This document shows positions 13,866 through 23,609 of a stretch of 64,000 nucleotides of DNA, one piece after another; the stretch's first letter is position 1; each line of letters starts with the position of its first letter. The stretch is from an uncultured Paludibaculum sp. Its GTDB lineage: Bacteria > Acidobacteriota > Terriglobia > Bryobacterales > Bryobacteraceae. The notes under the pieces were generated by a model that was not told the DNA's origin, did not search any database, and saw only the letters and a program-made list of their open reading frames with translations. Both the position numbers and the translations under genes were made by a program. The DNA lies in NCBI RefSeq assembly GCF_963665245.1, contig NZ_OY762268.1, positions 434,001-498,000 on the forward strand. The letters are read 5' to 3'.

Positions 13866-16800
13866 GGGTGCACCTCGAATGTGGCAGGCGAGCTCCAGCC
13901 AAGATGGCCGGGCTTATACATGGGCTCGACGCGAGCCGGCGTGACTTTGAAAGCGCCGGCGTTCGTGAAGCGGATTAGGTAGACGTACTCCAATCCGTTC
14001 TTGGGCATACTCCATGGGAAATAGGACACACGGTTGTCGCGAACCTCACGGCGCGACCACCAGGTGGTCCACCATGGCGGTTGGCCCCGAACCTGATAGA
14101 GATCGTCGCGGGCCACCACCTCCGCGCCAGTGGGTAGCGGGTCTTCCACCAGCAGGTAGCGCTGGTTCTCCTGGCCCGACACGGACAGCCTCACCGCGAC
14201 GAGATCGCCGAGCTTGGCTTCGCCCGTGAGCGGCTCCATGTTGTAGATGATGCGGCCGCCTTCGTTCACCGGATTCAGGCGGTAGTAGTTGCGGTTGATC
14301 TTCAGCGGCGTGTCGCCCCGCGAGCGGCTCTCCGTTCCGCTGGAGCGATACTCCCAGCGGGCGGAGGCGAACAGCACGCCATCACCGGACTTGGTGACCG
14401 TGACCTTGGGGTTCGCGTCATTGCCCTTCAGGGGGACTCGGATCTTGACCGGCTGCGGGCTGAGCGCATCGTCGGAGGTGAAGCGCTTGGAGAGGACCTC
14501 GGCGCCGTTCACGGTGACCTTGACTTCGTAGTCCGGCTTCAGCTCGCCGCTGCGCTTCAGGACGTCCGTGAGACCGAAGATGACGAAGGCGGTTCGTTTC
14601 GTCGAGGACCAGTAGTAGCCCTGATCGCGGTGGTTCACCAGCCACTGTGTGGCCTCGTCGATCAGCGGGCTGGTGGGCTGTTGCTTCGAAAGGAACTTCA
14701 CGGCGAAGGCCGTCGCCTCCAGCGAGTTCTCCGATTCGAAGTCGAGCATCGGATCGCGGTTCGATTCCCAGTAGGAGCCGTCGCCGGTCTTGCTGATCTT
14801 GCCGGTCAACAGAGTTGCGACGTCAGCCGCCCGGGCGTCCTTGACCCGATCGAATGTCAGACCGAGCAGCGCCAGGCCAAAATTGGTCATCTCGCCGCGC
14901 CCGTTCCAGATGGCTTCGATTTGCGGTTTTGTCTGGTGCCCGGCCAGAGCCAGGGCATAGACCATGTACGCCCTGGTGTCGGGCGCGATTTTCGCTTTGC
15001 TGTCCAGCATCTTGGCCAAGGCCGCGGAGGAGTTGCTGACACGCCATAGATCAATGCCATAGCCGGCGTCGGCGGCCAGTTTCAGGCCGGTGGTGACGTA
15101 GGCGGTCATGAATGGGTCGCTGGCGTCGTCCTTCCACCAGCCCCAGCCGCCGTCTTCGTGCTGGTAGTCGTAGAGCCGTTCGAGGCCGGCTTTCACCTTC
15201 CTGGCCAGGTCCTTCTGGTCGATGTTGGCGGGCAGGCTGAGCTCCTTCAGCGCCTGGCTGACGACGACGTTGGGCAGGAAGCTGGACATGGTTTGCTCGG
15301 TGCAGCCATAGGGGTAAGTGATGAGGTACTCCAGCGCGCCGAAGACGGCTCCAGCGGCGGAGGGTGTGAGATGCACCGTCACGGCGCGCCAGTTCTGTTG
15401 CGCGTCACTGGGGAACTTGCCGTGGAAGTCGTATGACTGATTCTTCTGCTGGAGTTTCGTCTGCAGCGGATCGATCAGCTTCAGACCGTAGGGCTCGACC
15501 GGGAAGGTCAGTTCGAGCGCGTCGCTCTCCTGCGTGGTGAGCGCCTTGGCGGTCAGCACCACTTTGTCGACGGCGTTGGCACGCATGCGGTAGTCGACTC
15601 GGGCTTCGCCCTTCGGGGCGACAGTCACCTCGGACGTCGCGCCGGCGAGCATCTGGACACCCTTTGCGTCGAGCGATATTTTTGCCTTTAGCTCGCCGGC
15701 CGTGTAGTTGCGAACCAGCACGGGTACGGTCACTTCGTCCCCTTCGGTGAAGAAGCGCGGCGTAGCCATGGTCACCATCAGGTTCTTGCGGACGATGGTG
15801 CGCTGGATGGCCTGACCCACCTTGGTATCCTCGGTCACGCCCCGGGCGGTGGCGCGCCAGGTGGTGAGCGAATCAGGGAACGCGACCTGAGTCTGGGCCC
15901 GGCCGTCGTTGCCAGTTTTGAGATCGGCGATCCAGTAGGCCGTGTCGGGGAAGTTCTTACGGATCTTCGGCTCGACGAGCTTATCGGGTTTGAGCTGGGC
16001 GCGGGACTTGCGGTCCTTGATCTGGGCCAGCTGCATGCGCCGCTTGCCGGCCTCGCCGTAGAAGTAATACTCCATCGACGTATCGGTGCCGACGCGGTTC
16101 CAGGTGCGGCCGTAGAAGACGCCGAGGATGTCTGGTTGCGCCTCCTTTTTGACGGCGTAGATGGCCTCATCGACGAGCCCCAGACTGAACTCGGCACTGA
16201 GCAGCTTGCCCGCGCTGTCCTTGGCGACGACCGTGAACTGCGCCGGTTCGCCGGGCTTGTACTCGGCCTTACTGGATTGGACTTCGACCTGGATCTGCTT
16301 TTCAATCGGGGGCACCTTCAGCGACTTCGACCCGCGGTAGAGAGTGTTGTTGCTGAGGAACGTTGCGTCGACAAAGACGTTGGGGGCGTGCGAGCTCTCG
16401 ATGGGGATCTCCACCGTAGCGGTGCCGCCCTTGGCATGGATGAACTTCGACCAGTAGAGCGTCTTGCCTTCGAGCGACAGCCAGACATCCGCTTCGGGCA
16501 CGCTGGTGACGAGGAGAATCGTTGCCTTGTCACCCGGCTTATAGGACTTCTTGTCGGGGATGATCTCGATGCGCTGATCGGCGGTACCGCCTTGCGCCCA
16601 GGCGCCGGAGACCCAGAGCCAACTGGTGTCGTCGATGGCACGGCCTGACGAATCCGCAGCCGAGACCTTCACCTGATAGGACGCGCTGACCGGGGCGGGG
16701 AAGTCGACACGGCCCTTGCCGTCGGGGCCGGTCTGGCCCTGCAGCGTGAGGATGGCGGGTTGGACTGCTCCCTTTTTGGAGTGAGGCGCGACCTCGACGC

Positions 16801-18496
16801 GGAACGCCACGTTGGGCACCATGGTGCCGGTGTAGTCCCGGGTCTCCACCAACATACGAGCCGGGTCGCCGGGGCCGTAGACGTAACGCTCCGGCTGGGC
16901 GGTGATAAAGAACGAACCCCGGGTGGCGACGAAGCCGCCGGAGCCGGCCACCTCGCGATTGGAGGAGTCGGTGACGCGCGCTTCGACGCGGTAAGTGGAG
17001 TCGAAGGCGTTGGCGGTGGTGGGCACGTCGATGGTGAGATGGCCCTGCGCATCGAGTTTCGCAGTCTCCTCGGCGACCTGTTCGGCCCCGTAGCCGCCGT
17101 CCTCGTCATCGCCGCCCATGTCCTCGTCCGTTTCGTACCAGGGCGCCCAGTAGCGGTAGCGATGGACGGTGTACTTGACGCTCGCTCCGGCCACCGGTTC
17201 GCCGTAGTAGTACTTCACGTCCACATTCATTTTCACGTGGCCACCCTGGATGACGCGGGGCGATTCCGACGAGACTTTGACCTCGTATTCGGGCTTGCGG
17301 TACTCCTCGACGTTGAAGCCGCCGAACGCTTTCATTTCGCGTTCCTCGCCGCCGAGGCTGACGTTGACGCTGTAGTAGCCGATGGCGGCGTCGCTGGCCA
17401 AGGTGAGGTCGCCCGAGACGGTGCCATAGCGGGAGAGCGACACCTTCTTCTTGAAGAGGCTCTTGCCGTCGGGATCTTCCACCTGGACGTCGACGCTGGA
17501 TTGGCCGGGGATCTCATAGGCCGCGCCGGCCATGCTGCGAACGATCGCCCTGAAGTGAACGGGGTGGCCGGGGCGGTACACCGGCCGGTCGGTGTAAACG
17601 TAGCCCATGAAGTTGCGTCCGCGCTCGGTGGACAGACTGTAACCGCCCACGGTCGTCACTGCAAAATCCTTGTCGCGGTGCGCGAGCACCACGGCGCCTT
17701 CGTCGGAGACGTCCTTCACGTCGACGCTGAGCAGGCCATCCGGGTCAGTGGACGAGCGTGCCACGTCCTGGCGCGTCTCGCTGTCGTACACCTGAATGGG
17801 GACATTCGAAAGAGGGGCTCCGGTGACGCGATCAACCGCGCGGATGAGCAGTTTGCCGGGTGTGGTTTTGGTGATCAGGGCGAGATCGGTGACCGAGAGG
17901 ATCGTGTAGGCCTGGAGTTTTCCGTTCGTGGCCTCCAGAACATACAGACCCTTGTCCTTGAGCTCGACTGGTACCGTCGCTGCCTCCCAGCGGTTGGGGG
18001 TCTGGATGGGCTGGGTCCAGGAGCGGACCAACTGCTGAGGGTTCAGCACGGAGACTCCGGCGAACTCCTCGCCCTTGGCGGCCTCGGCCTTCTTCTTCTC
18101 AGCCGGCGCCGGCTCCTTCAGCATGGCGGCACGAATGGTGTGGCGGTTGTCCGGCGTGAACTGTTGGCGAACGATGTCCTTCGCCCTGGCGTGCCAGCGG
18201 TGTTTCCAGGCCGCGAACTTTTCGATGGGCGTGCGGGCCTTGGGCGTGGAGCGAATGGCACCGCCGAAGCGGTGGGGTTCGTCGAGCTGACGGAAGAACT
18301 TGATGGGATCGTTCACGCGGTAGAGGCGGAAATCGAGGCTGCGAATGCCCTGCGCCTGGACGCGAACGGGAATGGACTCACCAGCCCGCACGGGGTGGTC
18401 GGAGTTCAGCGAGAAATAGATGCGCCCTTCGTCCTCCTGCGCCGGAGCGCTACAAACCAGAAGGGCCAACGGGACCAGACAATAACCGAGACGCAT
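13862..18496 (-). CDS. Bacterial alpha-2-macroglobulin with thioester (YfaS-like)
   Basis: 1544 residues. Signal peptide MRLGYCLVPLALLVCSAPAQ, then many beta-rich macroglobulin domains (e.g. GYVYTDRPVYRPGHPVHFRAIVR), a middle region with YKPGDKATILLVTSVPEADVWLSLEG, the A2M segment FPDTAYWIADLKTGNDGRAQTQVAFPDSLTTWRATARG, and the thioester YPYGCTEQTM near residue 1064. An alpha/alpha barrel follows (DGGWGWWKDD). It should trap attacking proteases in the periplasm. It lacks a lipobox, unlike E. coli ECAM. There is no PbpC neighbour; instead DUF1175 lies directly upstream, as yfaT does beside yfaS in E. coli. ATG 18496 is the only start next to a signal peptide. Confidence 0.94.
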   Translation of the reverse strand: MRLGYCLVPLALLVCSAPAQEDEGRIYFSLNSDHPVRAGESIPVRVQAQGIRSLDFRLYRVNDPIKFFRQLDEPHRFGGAIRSTPKARTPIEKFAAWKHRWHARAKDIVRQQFTPDNRHTIRAAMLKEPAPAEKKKAEAAKGEEFAGVSVLNPQQLVRSWTQPIQTPNRWEAATVPVELKDKGLYVLEATNGKLQAYTILSVTDLALITKTTPGKLLIRAVDRVTGAPLSNVPIQVYDSETRQDVARSSTDPDGLLSVDVKDVSDEGAVVLAHRDKDFAVTTVGGYSLSTERGRNFMGYVYTDRPVYRPGHPVHFRAIVRSMAGAAYEIPGQSSVDVQVEDPDGKSLFKKKVSLSRYGTVSGDLTLASDAAIGYYSVNVSLGGEEREMKAFGGFNVEEYRKPEYEVKVSSESPRVIQGGHVKMNVDVKYYYGEPVAGASVKYTVHRYRYWAPWYETDEDMGGDDEDGGYGAEQVAEETAKLDAQGHLTIDVPTTANAFDSTYRVEARVTDSSNREVAGSGGFVATRGSFFITAQPERYVYGPGDPARMLVETRDYTGTMVPNVAFRVEVAPHSKKGAVQPAILTLQGQTGPDGKGRVDFPAPVSASYQVKVSAADSSGRAIDDTSWLWVSGAWAQGGTADQRIEIIPDKKSYKPGDKATILLVTSVPEADVWLSLEGKTLYWSKFIHAKGGTATVEIPIESSHAPNVFVDATFLSNNTLYRGSKSLKVPPIEKQIQVEVQSSKAEYKPGEPAQFTVVAKDSAGKLLSAEFSLGLVDEAIYAVKKEAQPDILGVFYGRTWNRVGTDTSMEYYFYGEAGKRRMQLAQIKDRKSRAQLKPDKLVEPKIRKNFPDTAYWIADLKTGNDGRAQTQVAFPDSLTTWRATARGVTEDTKVGQAIQRTIVRKNLMVTMATPRFFTEGDEVTVPVLVRNYTAGELKAKISLDAKGVQMLAGATSEVTVAPKGEARVDYRMRANAVDKVVLTAKALTTQESDALELTFPVEPYGLKLIDPLQTKLQQKNQSYDFHGKFPSDAQQNWRAVTVHLTPSAAGAVFGALEYLITYPYGCTEQTMSSFLPNVVVSQALKELSLPANIDQKDLARKVKAGLERLYDYQHEDGGWGWWKDDASDPFMTAYVTTGLKLAADAGYGIDLWRVSNSSAALAKMLDSKAKIAPDTRAYMVYALALAGHQTKPQIEAIWNGRGEMTNFGLALLGLTFDRVKDARAADVATLLTGKISKTGDGSYWESNRDPMLDFESENSLEATAFAVKFLSKQQPTSPLIDEATQWLVNHRDQGYYWSSTKRTAFVIFGLTDVLKRSGELKPDYEVKVTVNGAEVLSKRFTSDDALSPQPVKIRVPLKGNDANPKVTVTKSGDGVLFASARWEYRSSGTESRSRGDTPLKINRNYYRLNPVNEGGRIIYNMEPLTGEAKLGDLVAVRLSVSGQENQRYLLVEDPLPTGAEVVARDDLYQVRGQPPWWTTWWSRREVRDNRVSYFPWSMPKNGLEYVYLIRFTNAGAFKVTPARVEPMYKPGHLGWSSPATFEVHP

Positions 18497-18500
18497 AGAT

Positions 18501-19166
18501 TCAATCCGATTCACACAAGAGATTCCAACGGAAAACACCGAGGAAATTGCCGTTGCCGGCGACGGGCCGCCAGCGCGGCTCCGGATGTCCGAGTAGTTGA
18601 GAGAGCGTAGGTCGGCGGATCTCGCCGCGATCGTGGCGCGACGGTCCGGTATGGTAGACGATACAAGGCTCGGCCAGTGTTTCGAATGCGCTGGGGCCCA
18701 AAAAGACCATGCTGTGCCAGGGTTCAGCGGGCACGAGCTGGCGGTAGAAGAGGAGGTCACCCGGACGCGCCAAGTGGAGGTCGCGCGTGATGTGGCGGGT
18801 GTTGAACCGCATGAGGTGCTCGGCGTCGGCGAACTGCCTCATGGGGCCGGAGGCCACGCGAAAGACGGCGGATTCCCGCGACGGATGCTTGAGTTCCGGC
18901 AGCGGCGGCATCCATTCGAGGCCGAGGCCTGCGGCCCAATCGGCGGTGTGGGGCCGCAAGGCTTCGCGGTAAGAGAAGCGGAGCAGGGCGGAGCAATCGG
19001 AGACTTCGCGAGGGCGGCGAGCCTCGGGCATCTGGTAGAGCACTTCGGCCAGCCAGGTGAACCAAGAGCGGAAGGTCTTGCGGTCAGCCAAGGACAACGA
19101 TCCGGTGAAAGCGCGTGCACGGACGAGGCTTCCGGCGGCCAAACAAAAAGCTCGTCTACTGTGCAT
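18501..19166 (-). CDS. DUF1175 (YfaT-like) secreted protein with NlpC/P60-like active site
   Basis: 221 residues. MHSRRAFCLAAGSLVRA resembles a Tat signal. The core has SDCSALLRFSYREAL with Cys58 and RPGDLLFYRQ...PWHSMVFLG with His151. This matches the order and spacing logic of NlpC/P60 cysteine peptidases (DCSG...PGDLVFF...HVGIYLG). The family is otherwise uncharacterised; the peptidase idea is my inference. It ends 4 bases before the alpha-2-macroglobulin start, so the two are made together, and the same linkage exists in enterobacteria (yfaS-yfaT). Confidence 0.8.
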   Translation of the reverse strand: MHSRRAFCLAAGSLVRARAFTGSLSLADRKTFRSWFTWLAEVLYQMPEARRPREVSDCSALLRFSYREALRPHTADWAAGLGLEWMPPLPELKHPSRESAVFRVASGPMRQFADAEHLMRFNTRHITRDLHLARPGDLLFYRQLVPAEPWHSMVFLGPSAFETLAEPCIVYHTGPSRHDRGEIRRPTLSQLLGHPEPRWRPVAGNGNFLGVFRWNLLCESD

Positions 19167-19190
19167 CCGGAGGACTATGATAGCTGGAAA

Positions 19191-19583
19191 ATGCCAGGAC
19201 CGGAACAGGCTGAGTTCCTATTCGTTTACGGGACGCTGAAGCGCGGTCTGGACAACCCGTGGTCGCGGCGGCTTTGGAGTGAAGGCCAGATGGTGGGGGA
19301 AGCCACGGTATCAGGCAGGCTGTACTCGCTCGGAGGCTATCCGGGGCTGAAAGACCCGACGGGACGGCAGGCCGAAAGAGTGCATGGGGAGGTCGCGCGG
19401 CTGCCCGAGGGGCGGGCCTTGCTCGACGATCTGGACGCCTACGAGGGGGACGAATACAAGCGCGTGGTGCGGATCGCGACGTTGCCGGACGGTGAGCAGA
19501 TCTCCGTATGGGTTTACATGTATCAACCGGAAGTGACTGAAAAGCAACGGATCGTGTCGGGCTACTTCGCATTCGGCCAATAG
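19191..19583 (+). CDS. Gamma-glutamylcyclotransferase-fold protein (AIG2-like)
   Basis: 130 residues. FVYGTLKRGLDNPWS at residues 11-25 is the substrate-binding YGTL loop, GEVARLPEGRALLDDLDAYEGDEYKRV carries the catalytic Glu, and VWVYMYQPE follows. The fold makes 5-oxoproline from gamma-glutamyl compounds; small bacterial members are often of unproven activity. It is divergent from DUF1175; only 24 bases separate the start codons, so the promoters must overlap. Confidence 0.88.
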   Translation: MPGPEQAEFLFVYGTLKRGLDNPWSRRLWSEGQMVGEATVSGRLYSLGGYPGLKDPTGRQAERVHGEVARLPEGRALLDDLDAYEGDEYKRVVRIATLPDGEQISVWVYMYQPEVTEKQRIVSGYFAFGQ

Positions 19584-19743
19584 AAATTTTTGATATCCCC
19601 AGCCGCCTGCGGGATGTTAACCTTTCGATACAGGCAGTCTTGCCTTGCTTTCGGGATCTGCGCCACGAGGCGCCCCCCACGCGCTGTCTCCGTTGAGCCA
19701 CGCAGGCACTCATACCGACTGAACTTGCTGAGGGGTTTACCGA

Positions 19744-22700
19744 ATGAGCTTTCCCAAATACGCCAAGGGTGTATTTTCCCTGGCGTTGGCGCTCGCCGCG
19801 CTGATGCCTGCACAGACATTTAGAGGAGCCATCTCCGGGACGTTGACAGACGCTTCCGGAGCCGCAGTGCCCGATGCTTCGGTGCAATTGAGCAGCCCGT
19901 CGACGGGTTTGAAACGCACCACACTTACCTCCCAGAGCGGGGACTTCTCGCTGCCCGATCTGCCTCTGGGCCTCTACGAACTCACGGCCACCAAGACAGG
20001 TTTCTCCACCGTGAAGGTGGGTAATGTCGAGGTCAGCGTTTCGAAAGTAACCAACCTTACACTCCAGATGAGCGTCGCGACACAGGCCTCGGTGGTCGAG
20101 GTCTCCGCGGATGCCGCCACTCTGGAGACCACAACTTCCGCCCTGACCGGCGTCGTCGGCCCGAAGATCGTGGCCGAGGTCCCGATGATGGGCCGCGACT
20201 TCCGGCAAATGCTGAAGCTCGCGCCGGGCGTATCGCCCTCGTCGGGTTCAGTGAATGGCATGCGTACGTCGGGCAACAATTATCAGATCGACGGCGCGGA
20301 CAACAACGACGCGTTCCACAACGCCAGCGCCGTGAATCAGGGCGGTGTGGCGGGCATTGCCGGCACGCTGCTGCCGATCGAAGCCATCGACCAGTTTGCC
20401 GTGCAGTCGAACGCCAGTGCCGAATCGGGCCGCAACGGCGGCGCTTCGGTGAATCTGGTGATCAAATCGGGCACGAATGACATCCACGGCAGCGCGTATT
20501 ACTTCAATCGCAACGAGTACTTCGCGGCGAACTCGCCCTTCGCCACGGCGGGCAGCCCGAAGCGGAAGATCCGCAACGACCAGTACGGCTTTTCGGTGGG
20601 CGGCCCGATCATCAAAGACAAGACGTTCTTCTTCGTGACGGGCGAGGCCCAGAAGGCCGTGGCCGGCCTGTCGTTCCTGAACACGCATCCGTCGGATGCC
20701 TGGATCGCCGATGCGACGAGCATTCTGAACCGCTATGCGGTGCCGGTGAATCCGGTGTCGACGAACCTGCGGTCACTGTGGCCCTCGCGCTACAACAGCG
20801 CTCCAGCCATCGCGAACAACTTCGTGGCGGCCGACTCGGCCGATTACGACAGCTACAACGGGATTATCAAGATCGATCACCGCTTCACGTCGAACCACAC
20901 GATTGCCGGCCGTTATTTCGGCGGCACGGGCACGCAGATCGCCGATTCCGGTGTGCCGTACAGGGAGTACTTCCAGGTGGCGCCCAGCCACATGCACAAC
21001 ATGTCGGTGGTGCTGAACGACATCTTCTCGCCGCGCGTGGTGCTGCAGACCACATTGGGTGTGAACTACTTCCTGCAGGTGTTCAATGACCTCGACACCA
21101 GTGCCAACCCGGTCGCTCTCGGACTGAACACCGGCGTGACGGAGTCCACCCTGAGCGGCTCGCCTTCCATGCGCATCAGCGGGTTTGCCGGCGCCAGCGC
21201 GACGCAGCCGCTGGGCCGCATCGACAGCACGGGCCACATCACTTCGAACCTGAACCTCTCGCTGGGCGCGCATCAGCTCAAGATCGGCGGCGAATACCGC
21301 CGGGCGCGGCTGGACGTGTTCTACGACACGAACAAGCGCGGCTCGTTCAGCTTTGACGGCACAGCCGGCCCCTGGGCGTCGGACACGACGCTGAGCACGA
21401 GCCAGAAGGCGCTCGCCGACTTCCTGGCCGGCTATGTCACGGGCAACAACGGCGCGCAGATCGTGCGCGGCCAACTGCAGCGCGACTACTGGCAGAACTC
21501 CTTCGACTGGTGGGTACACGACAACTGGCAGGTGAATTCGAAGCTGAACCTCAACTTCGGCGTGCGCTACACCTACCACGGCGTGCTGTACGACGACAAG
21601 AACACCATCACCAACTTCATCCCCGGACAGGGCTTCGTGACGCCGGGTGTCGATACCGACAGCCTGTATCCGAAGGATCTGAACAACTTTGCTCCGCGCT
21701 TCGGCTTTGCCTACACGCCGGGCAAGAGCGCCAAGACCGTGATCCGTGGCAGCTACGGGTTCTTCTATGACGTTCCGCCACTGAACTTCATCGTGGCCAA
21801 CACCGGCGTGCCGAACGGCGGCGCGGCCGGCGTGCATGCCAATCCGGGCGGTCCGAATCCGGTGTACTCCATCATCCGCAGCGGCTTCACGATCGCGAAG
21901 GATGAGCCGATCTTCGGGGCGACCAATCCGCGTCCTCCGTTCGGCGTCTTCTCGGTGAGCCAGGATTTCCGCGTGCCCTACGTGCAGAACTTCAACCTGA
22001 ACGTTCAGCATCAGTTGAGCAAGGACATCATGGTGCAGGCCGGTTACGTTGGCAGCGCCGGTCATCACCTGTCGCTGCTGCGCAACATCAACGCTCCGGT
22101 GCCTGGCACCACGGGCACGACACAGGAACGCAGGCCGTACAACTCTGCGTATCCGACGCTGGCGGCCATCAACGAACTGAACTCCATCGGCAACTCGAAC
22201 TACCACTCCTTCCAGAGCCAGGTTCGGGTGACGCGCATGAAGAACTTCACGGCCGTGGCGAACTACACCTTCGGCAAGGCGATCGACAACGGTTCGAACG
22301 TGCGCAACGCCCTGCCTGCGAACAGCTACGACCTTTCGAGAGAGCGCGGGCCGGCGAGCTTTGACATCAGCCACATCTTCACCGGATATGTCACCTATGA
22401 CATTCCGCAGGTGGGGCAGCGGTATGGGCGTCTGACGAAGGGCTGGCAGTTGAATGGCCTGATCACGGCCCACACCGGCGAACCGCTGGATATCCTGGCC
22501 GGCACGAACGTGAGCGGCAGCGCCGACTCACGCGACCGGGTCGACATTGTCGGCGATCCCTTCGCCAACGTGGTGCAGCCGACCAGCGGCACCGCGGTGC
22601 GCTGGTTCAACGCGGCCGCCTTCGCCCGTCCGGCGAACGGCACGTTCGGCAACATCGGCCGGGATGCTCTGCGCGGACCGGGCTTCGGCAGCTTCGACTT

Positions 22701-22923
22701 CTCGGTGTTCAAGAACACCTCGATCACCGAGCGCATCACGACACAGTTCCGCGTGGAGATCTTCAACCTGTTCAACCGCGCGAACTACGCCAATCCGGGC
22801 TCGTCGCTGGGGTCCTCGACCAGCTTCGGCCTGATCACCAATACACGGAACGGTTCCGGCGCGCCCGGCCTCGGCTTCGGCGAGCCGCGTAACGTCCAAC
22901 TCGCGCTGAAGTTCCTTTTCTAG
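19744..22923 (+). CDS. Oar-like TonB-dependent outer-membrane receptor
   Basis: 1059 residues. A signal peptide (FSLALALAALMPAQ) is followed by a carboxypeptidase-regulatory-like domain (FRGAISGTLTDASGAAVPDASVQL...GDFSLPDLPLGLYELTATKTGF, residues about 28-115), a plug region (VPMMGRDFRQMLKLAPGV; NNYQIDGADNNDAFHN) and a long beta-barrel with alternating aromatic strands. It ends VQLALKFLF, with the usual terminal Phe. The start has GAGGGG 8 bases upstream. Such receptors are numerous in Acidobacteria and probably import glycans or peptides; the ligand is unknown. No SusD partner is adjacent. The 160 bases upstream hold no obvious regulator site. Confidence 0.93.
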   Translation: MSFPKYAKGVFSLALALAALMPAQTFRGAISGTLTDASGAAVPDASVQLSSPSTGLKRTTLTSQSGDFSLPDLPLGLYELTATKTGFSTVKVGNVEVSVSKVTNLTLQMSVATQASVVEVSADAATLETTTSALTGVVGPKIVAEVPMMGRDFRQMLKLAPGVSPSSGSVNGMRTSGNNYQIDGADNNDAFHNASAVNQGGVAGIAGTLLPIEAIDQFAVQSNASAESGRNGGASVNLVIKSGTNDIHGSAYYFNRNEYFAANSPFATAGSPKRKIRNDQYGFSVGGPIIKDKTFFFVTGEAQKAVAGLSFLNTHPSDAWIADATSILNRYAVPVNPVSTNLRSLWPSRYNSAPAIANNFVAADSADYDSYNGIIKIDHRFTSNHTIAGRYFGGTGTQIADSGVPYREYFQVAPSHMHNMSVVLNDIFSPRVVLQTTLGVNYFLQVFNDLDTSANPVALGLNTGVTESTLSGSPSMRISGFAGASATQPLGRIDSTGHITSNLNLSLGAHQLKIGGEYRRARLDVFYDTNKRGSFSFDGTAGPWASDTTLSTSQKALADFLAGYVTGNNGAQIVRGQLQRDYWQNSFDWWVHDNWQVNSKLNLNFGVRYTYHGVLYDDKNTITNFIPGQGFVTPGVDTDSLYPKDLNNFAPRFGFAYTPGKSAKTVIRGSYGFFYDVPPLNFIVANTGVPNGGAAGVHANPGGPNPVYSIIRSGFTIAKDEPIFGATNPRPPFGVFSVSQDFRVPYVQNFNLNVQHQLSKDIMVQAGYVGSAGHHLSLLRNINAPVPGTTGTTQERRPYNSAYPTLAAINELNSIGNSNYHSFQSQVRVTRMKNFTAVANYTFGKAIDNGSNVRNALPANSYDLSRERGPASFDISHIFTGYVTYDIPQVGQRYGRLTKGWQLNGLITAHTGEPLDILAGTNVSGSADSRDRVDIVGDPFANVVQPTSGTAVRWFNAAAFARPANGTFGNIGRDALRGPGFGSFDFSVFKNTSITERITTQFRVEIFNLFNRANYANPGSSLGSSTSFGLITNTRNGSGAPGLGFGEPRNVQLALKFLF

Positions 22924-22970
22924 CGTGGAGCGATTCCGTCAGGCCCCACCGGGTTTGATGGGCTGGAAAG

Positions 22971-23017
22971 CAGGCCGGTTTTGCTCTGAACGGAGCGAAG
23001 CCGGCCTTTTCCTTTTT
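22971..23017 (+). terminator. Rho-independent terminator of the Oar-like receptor gene
   Basis: AGGCCGG at 22972-22978 pairs with CCGGCCT at 23001-23007, extended by TTTTGCTC against GGAGCGAA with one mismatch, and is followed by TTTTCCTTTTT. Confidence 0.85.
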
Positions 23018-23065
23018 CGTTTGTCCTGCTGATGGGCCCGGAGCGCTTCCGCGTGGGACAGCGGA

Positions 23066-23536
23066 TCAGTTGGGCAGTGTGCCGAAGAGCCCACGCATTC
23101 CGCGGTGGAAGGAATGGATCCAGCCGGCATTCTGCAGGTACATGAATGGGCACTCGCCGTTGATCACGCGCAGGCCCAGTTCTTCGCAGGCGCTGAGGGC
23201 CTCGGGGCTGACCGAGCCCGAGCCGACGCTGCGGTAGAGCCACAGGAAATGGACTCCGGCGACAGCGCAATCCTCGACGATGGACACGGAGACCTGGGGT
23301 GCGGTCATGATCAGCGCGCCCTGCACCGCCGGGATAATGCTGTTGATGTCGGGGTAGCAGGCTAGGCCGGCAATTTCGGTGGCTTCCGGATTGACGGGTA
23401 CGACGTCGCAGCCGCGGCTTCGGAGTTCCTTGAAGACCATGCGGCTGAAATGCCTCTCCTGGCGGGAAAGGCCCACCAGGGCGATGCGCGGTAGAGCGAG
23501 GAATTCGTCGATGTCGGCGCGGGCTGTCACGATCAT
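23066..23536 (-). CDS. CoA-binding-domain protein (YccU-like)
   Basis: 156 residues. One Rossmann-like CoA-binding domain: RIALVGLSRQERHFSRMVFKELRSRGCDVVPVNPEATEIAGLACYPDI, then VQGALIMTAPQVSVSIVEDCAVAGVHFLWLY and INGECPFMYLQ. It corresponds to the stand-alone CoA_binding_2 proteins of unknown cellular role. It is convergent with the receptor gene and divergent from the sensor kinase; 73 bases lie between the two start codons. Confidence 0.88.
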   Translation of the reverse strand: MIVTARADIDEFLALPRIALVGLSRQERHFSRMVFKELRSRGCDVVPVNPEATEIAGLACYPDINSIIPAVQGALIMTAPQVSVSIVEDCAVAGVHFLWLYRSVGSGSVSPEALSACEELGLRVINGECPFMYLQNAGWIHSFHRGMRGLFGTLPN

Positions 23537-23609
23537 GCCGACAACCTACCATGCCCGAGGGCAGGATGGAAGGCGGTGTTGCCGCGGGCGACGCTACACT
23601 CTAGGCAGG

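Noticed and set aside
16760..18610. Long open frame (616 codons) antisense to the alpha-2-macroglobulin gene
   Set aside because: The opposite strand holds the full A2M domain series; this frame has no recognisable motif, and high GC commonly keeps antisense frames open.
20773..22473. 566-codon frame antisense to the Oar-like receptor
   Set aside because: It is rich in Arg, His and Val as expected from complementing a barrel gene, and has no domain; the receptor has clear signal, plug and barrel.
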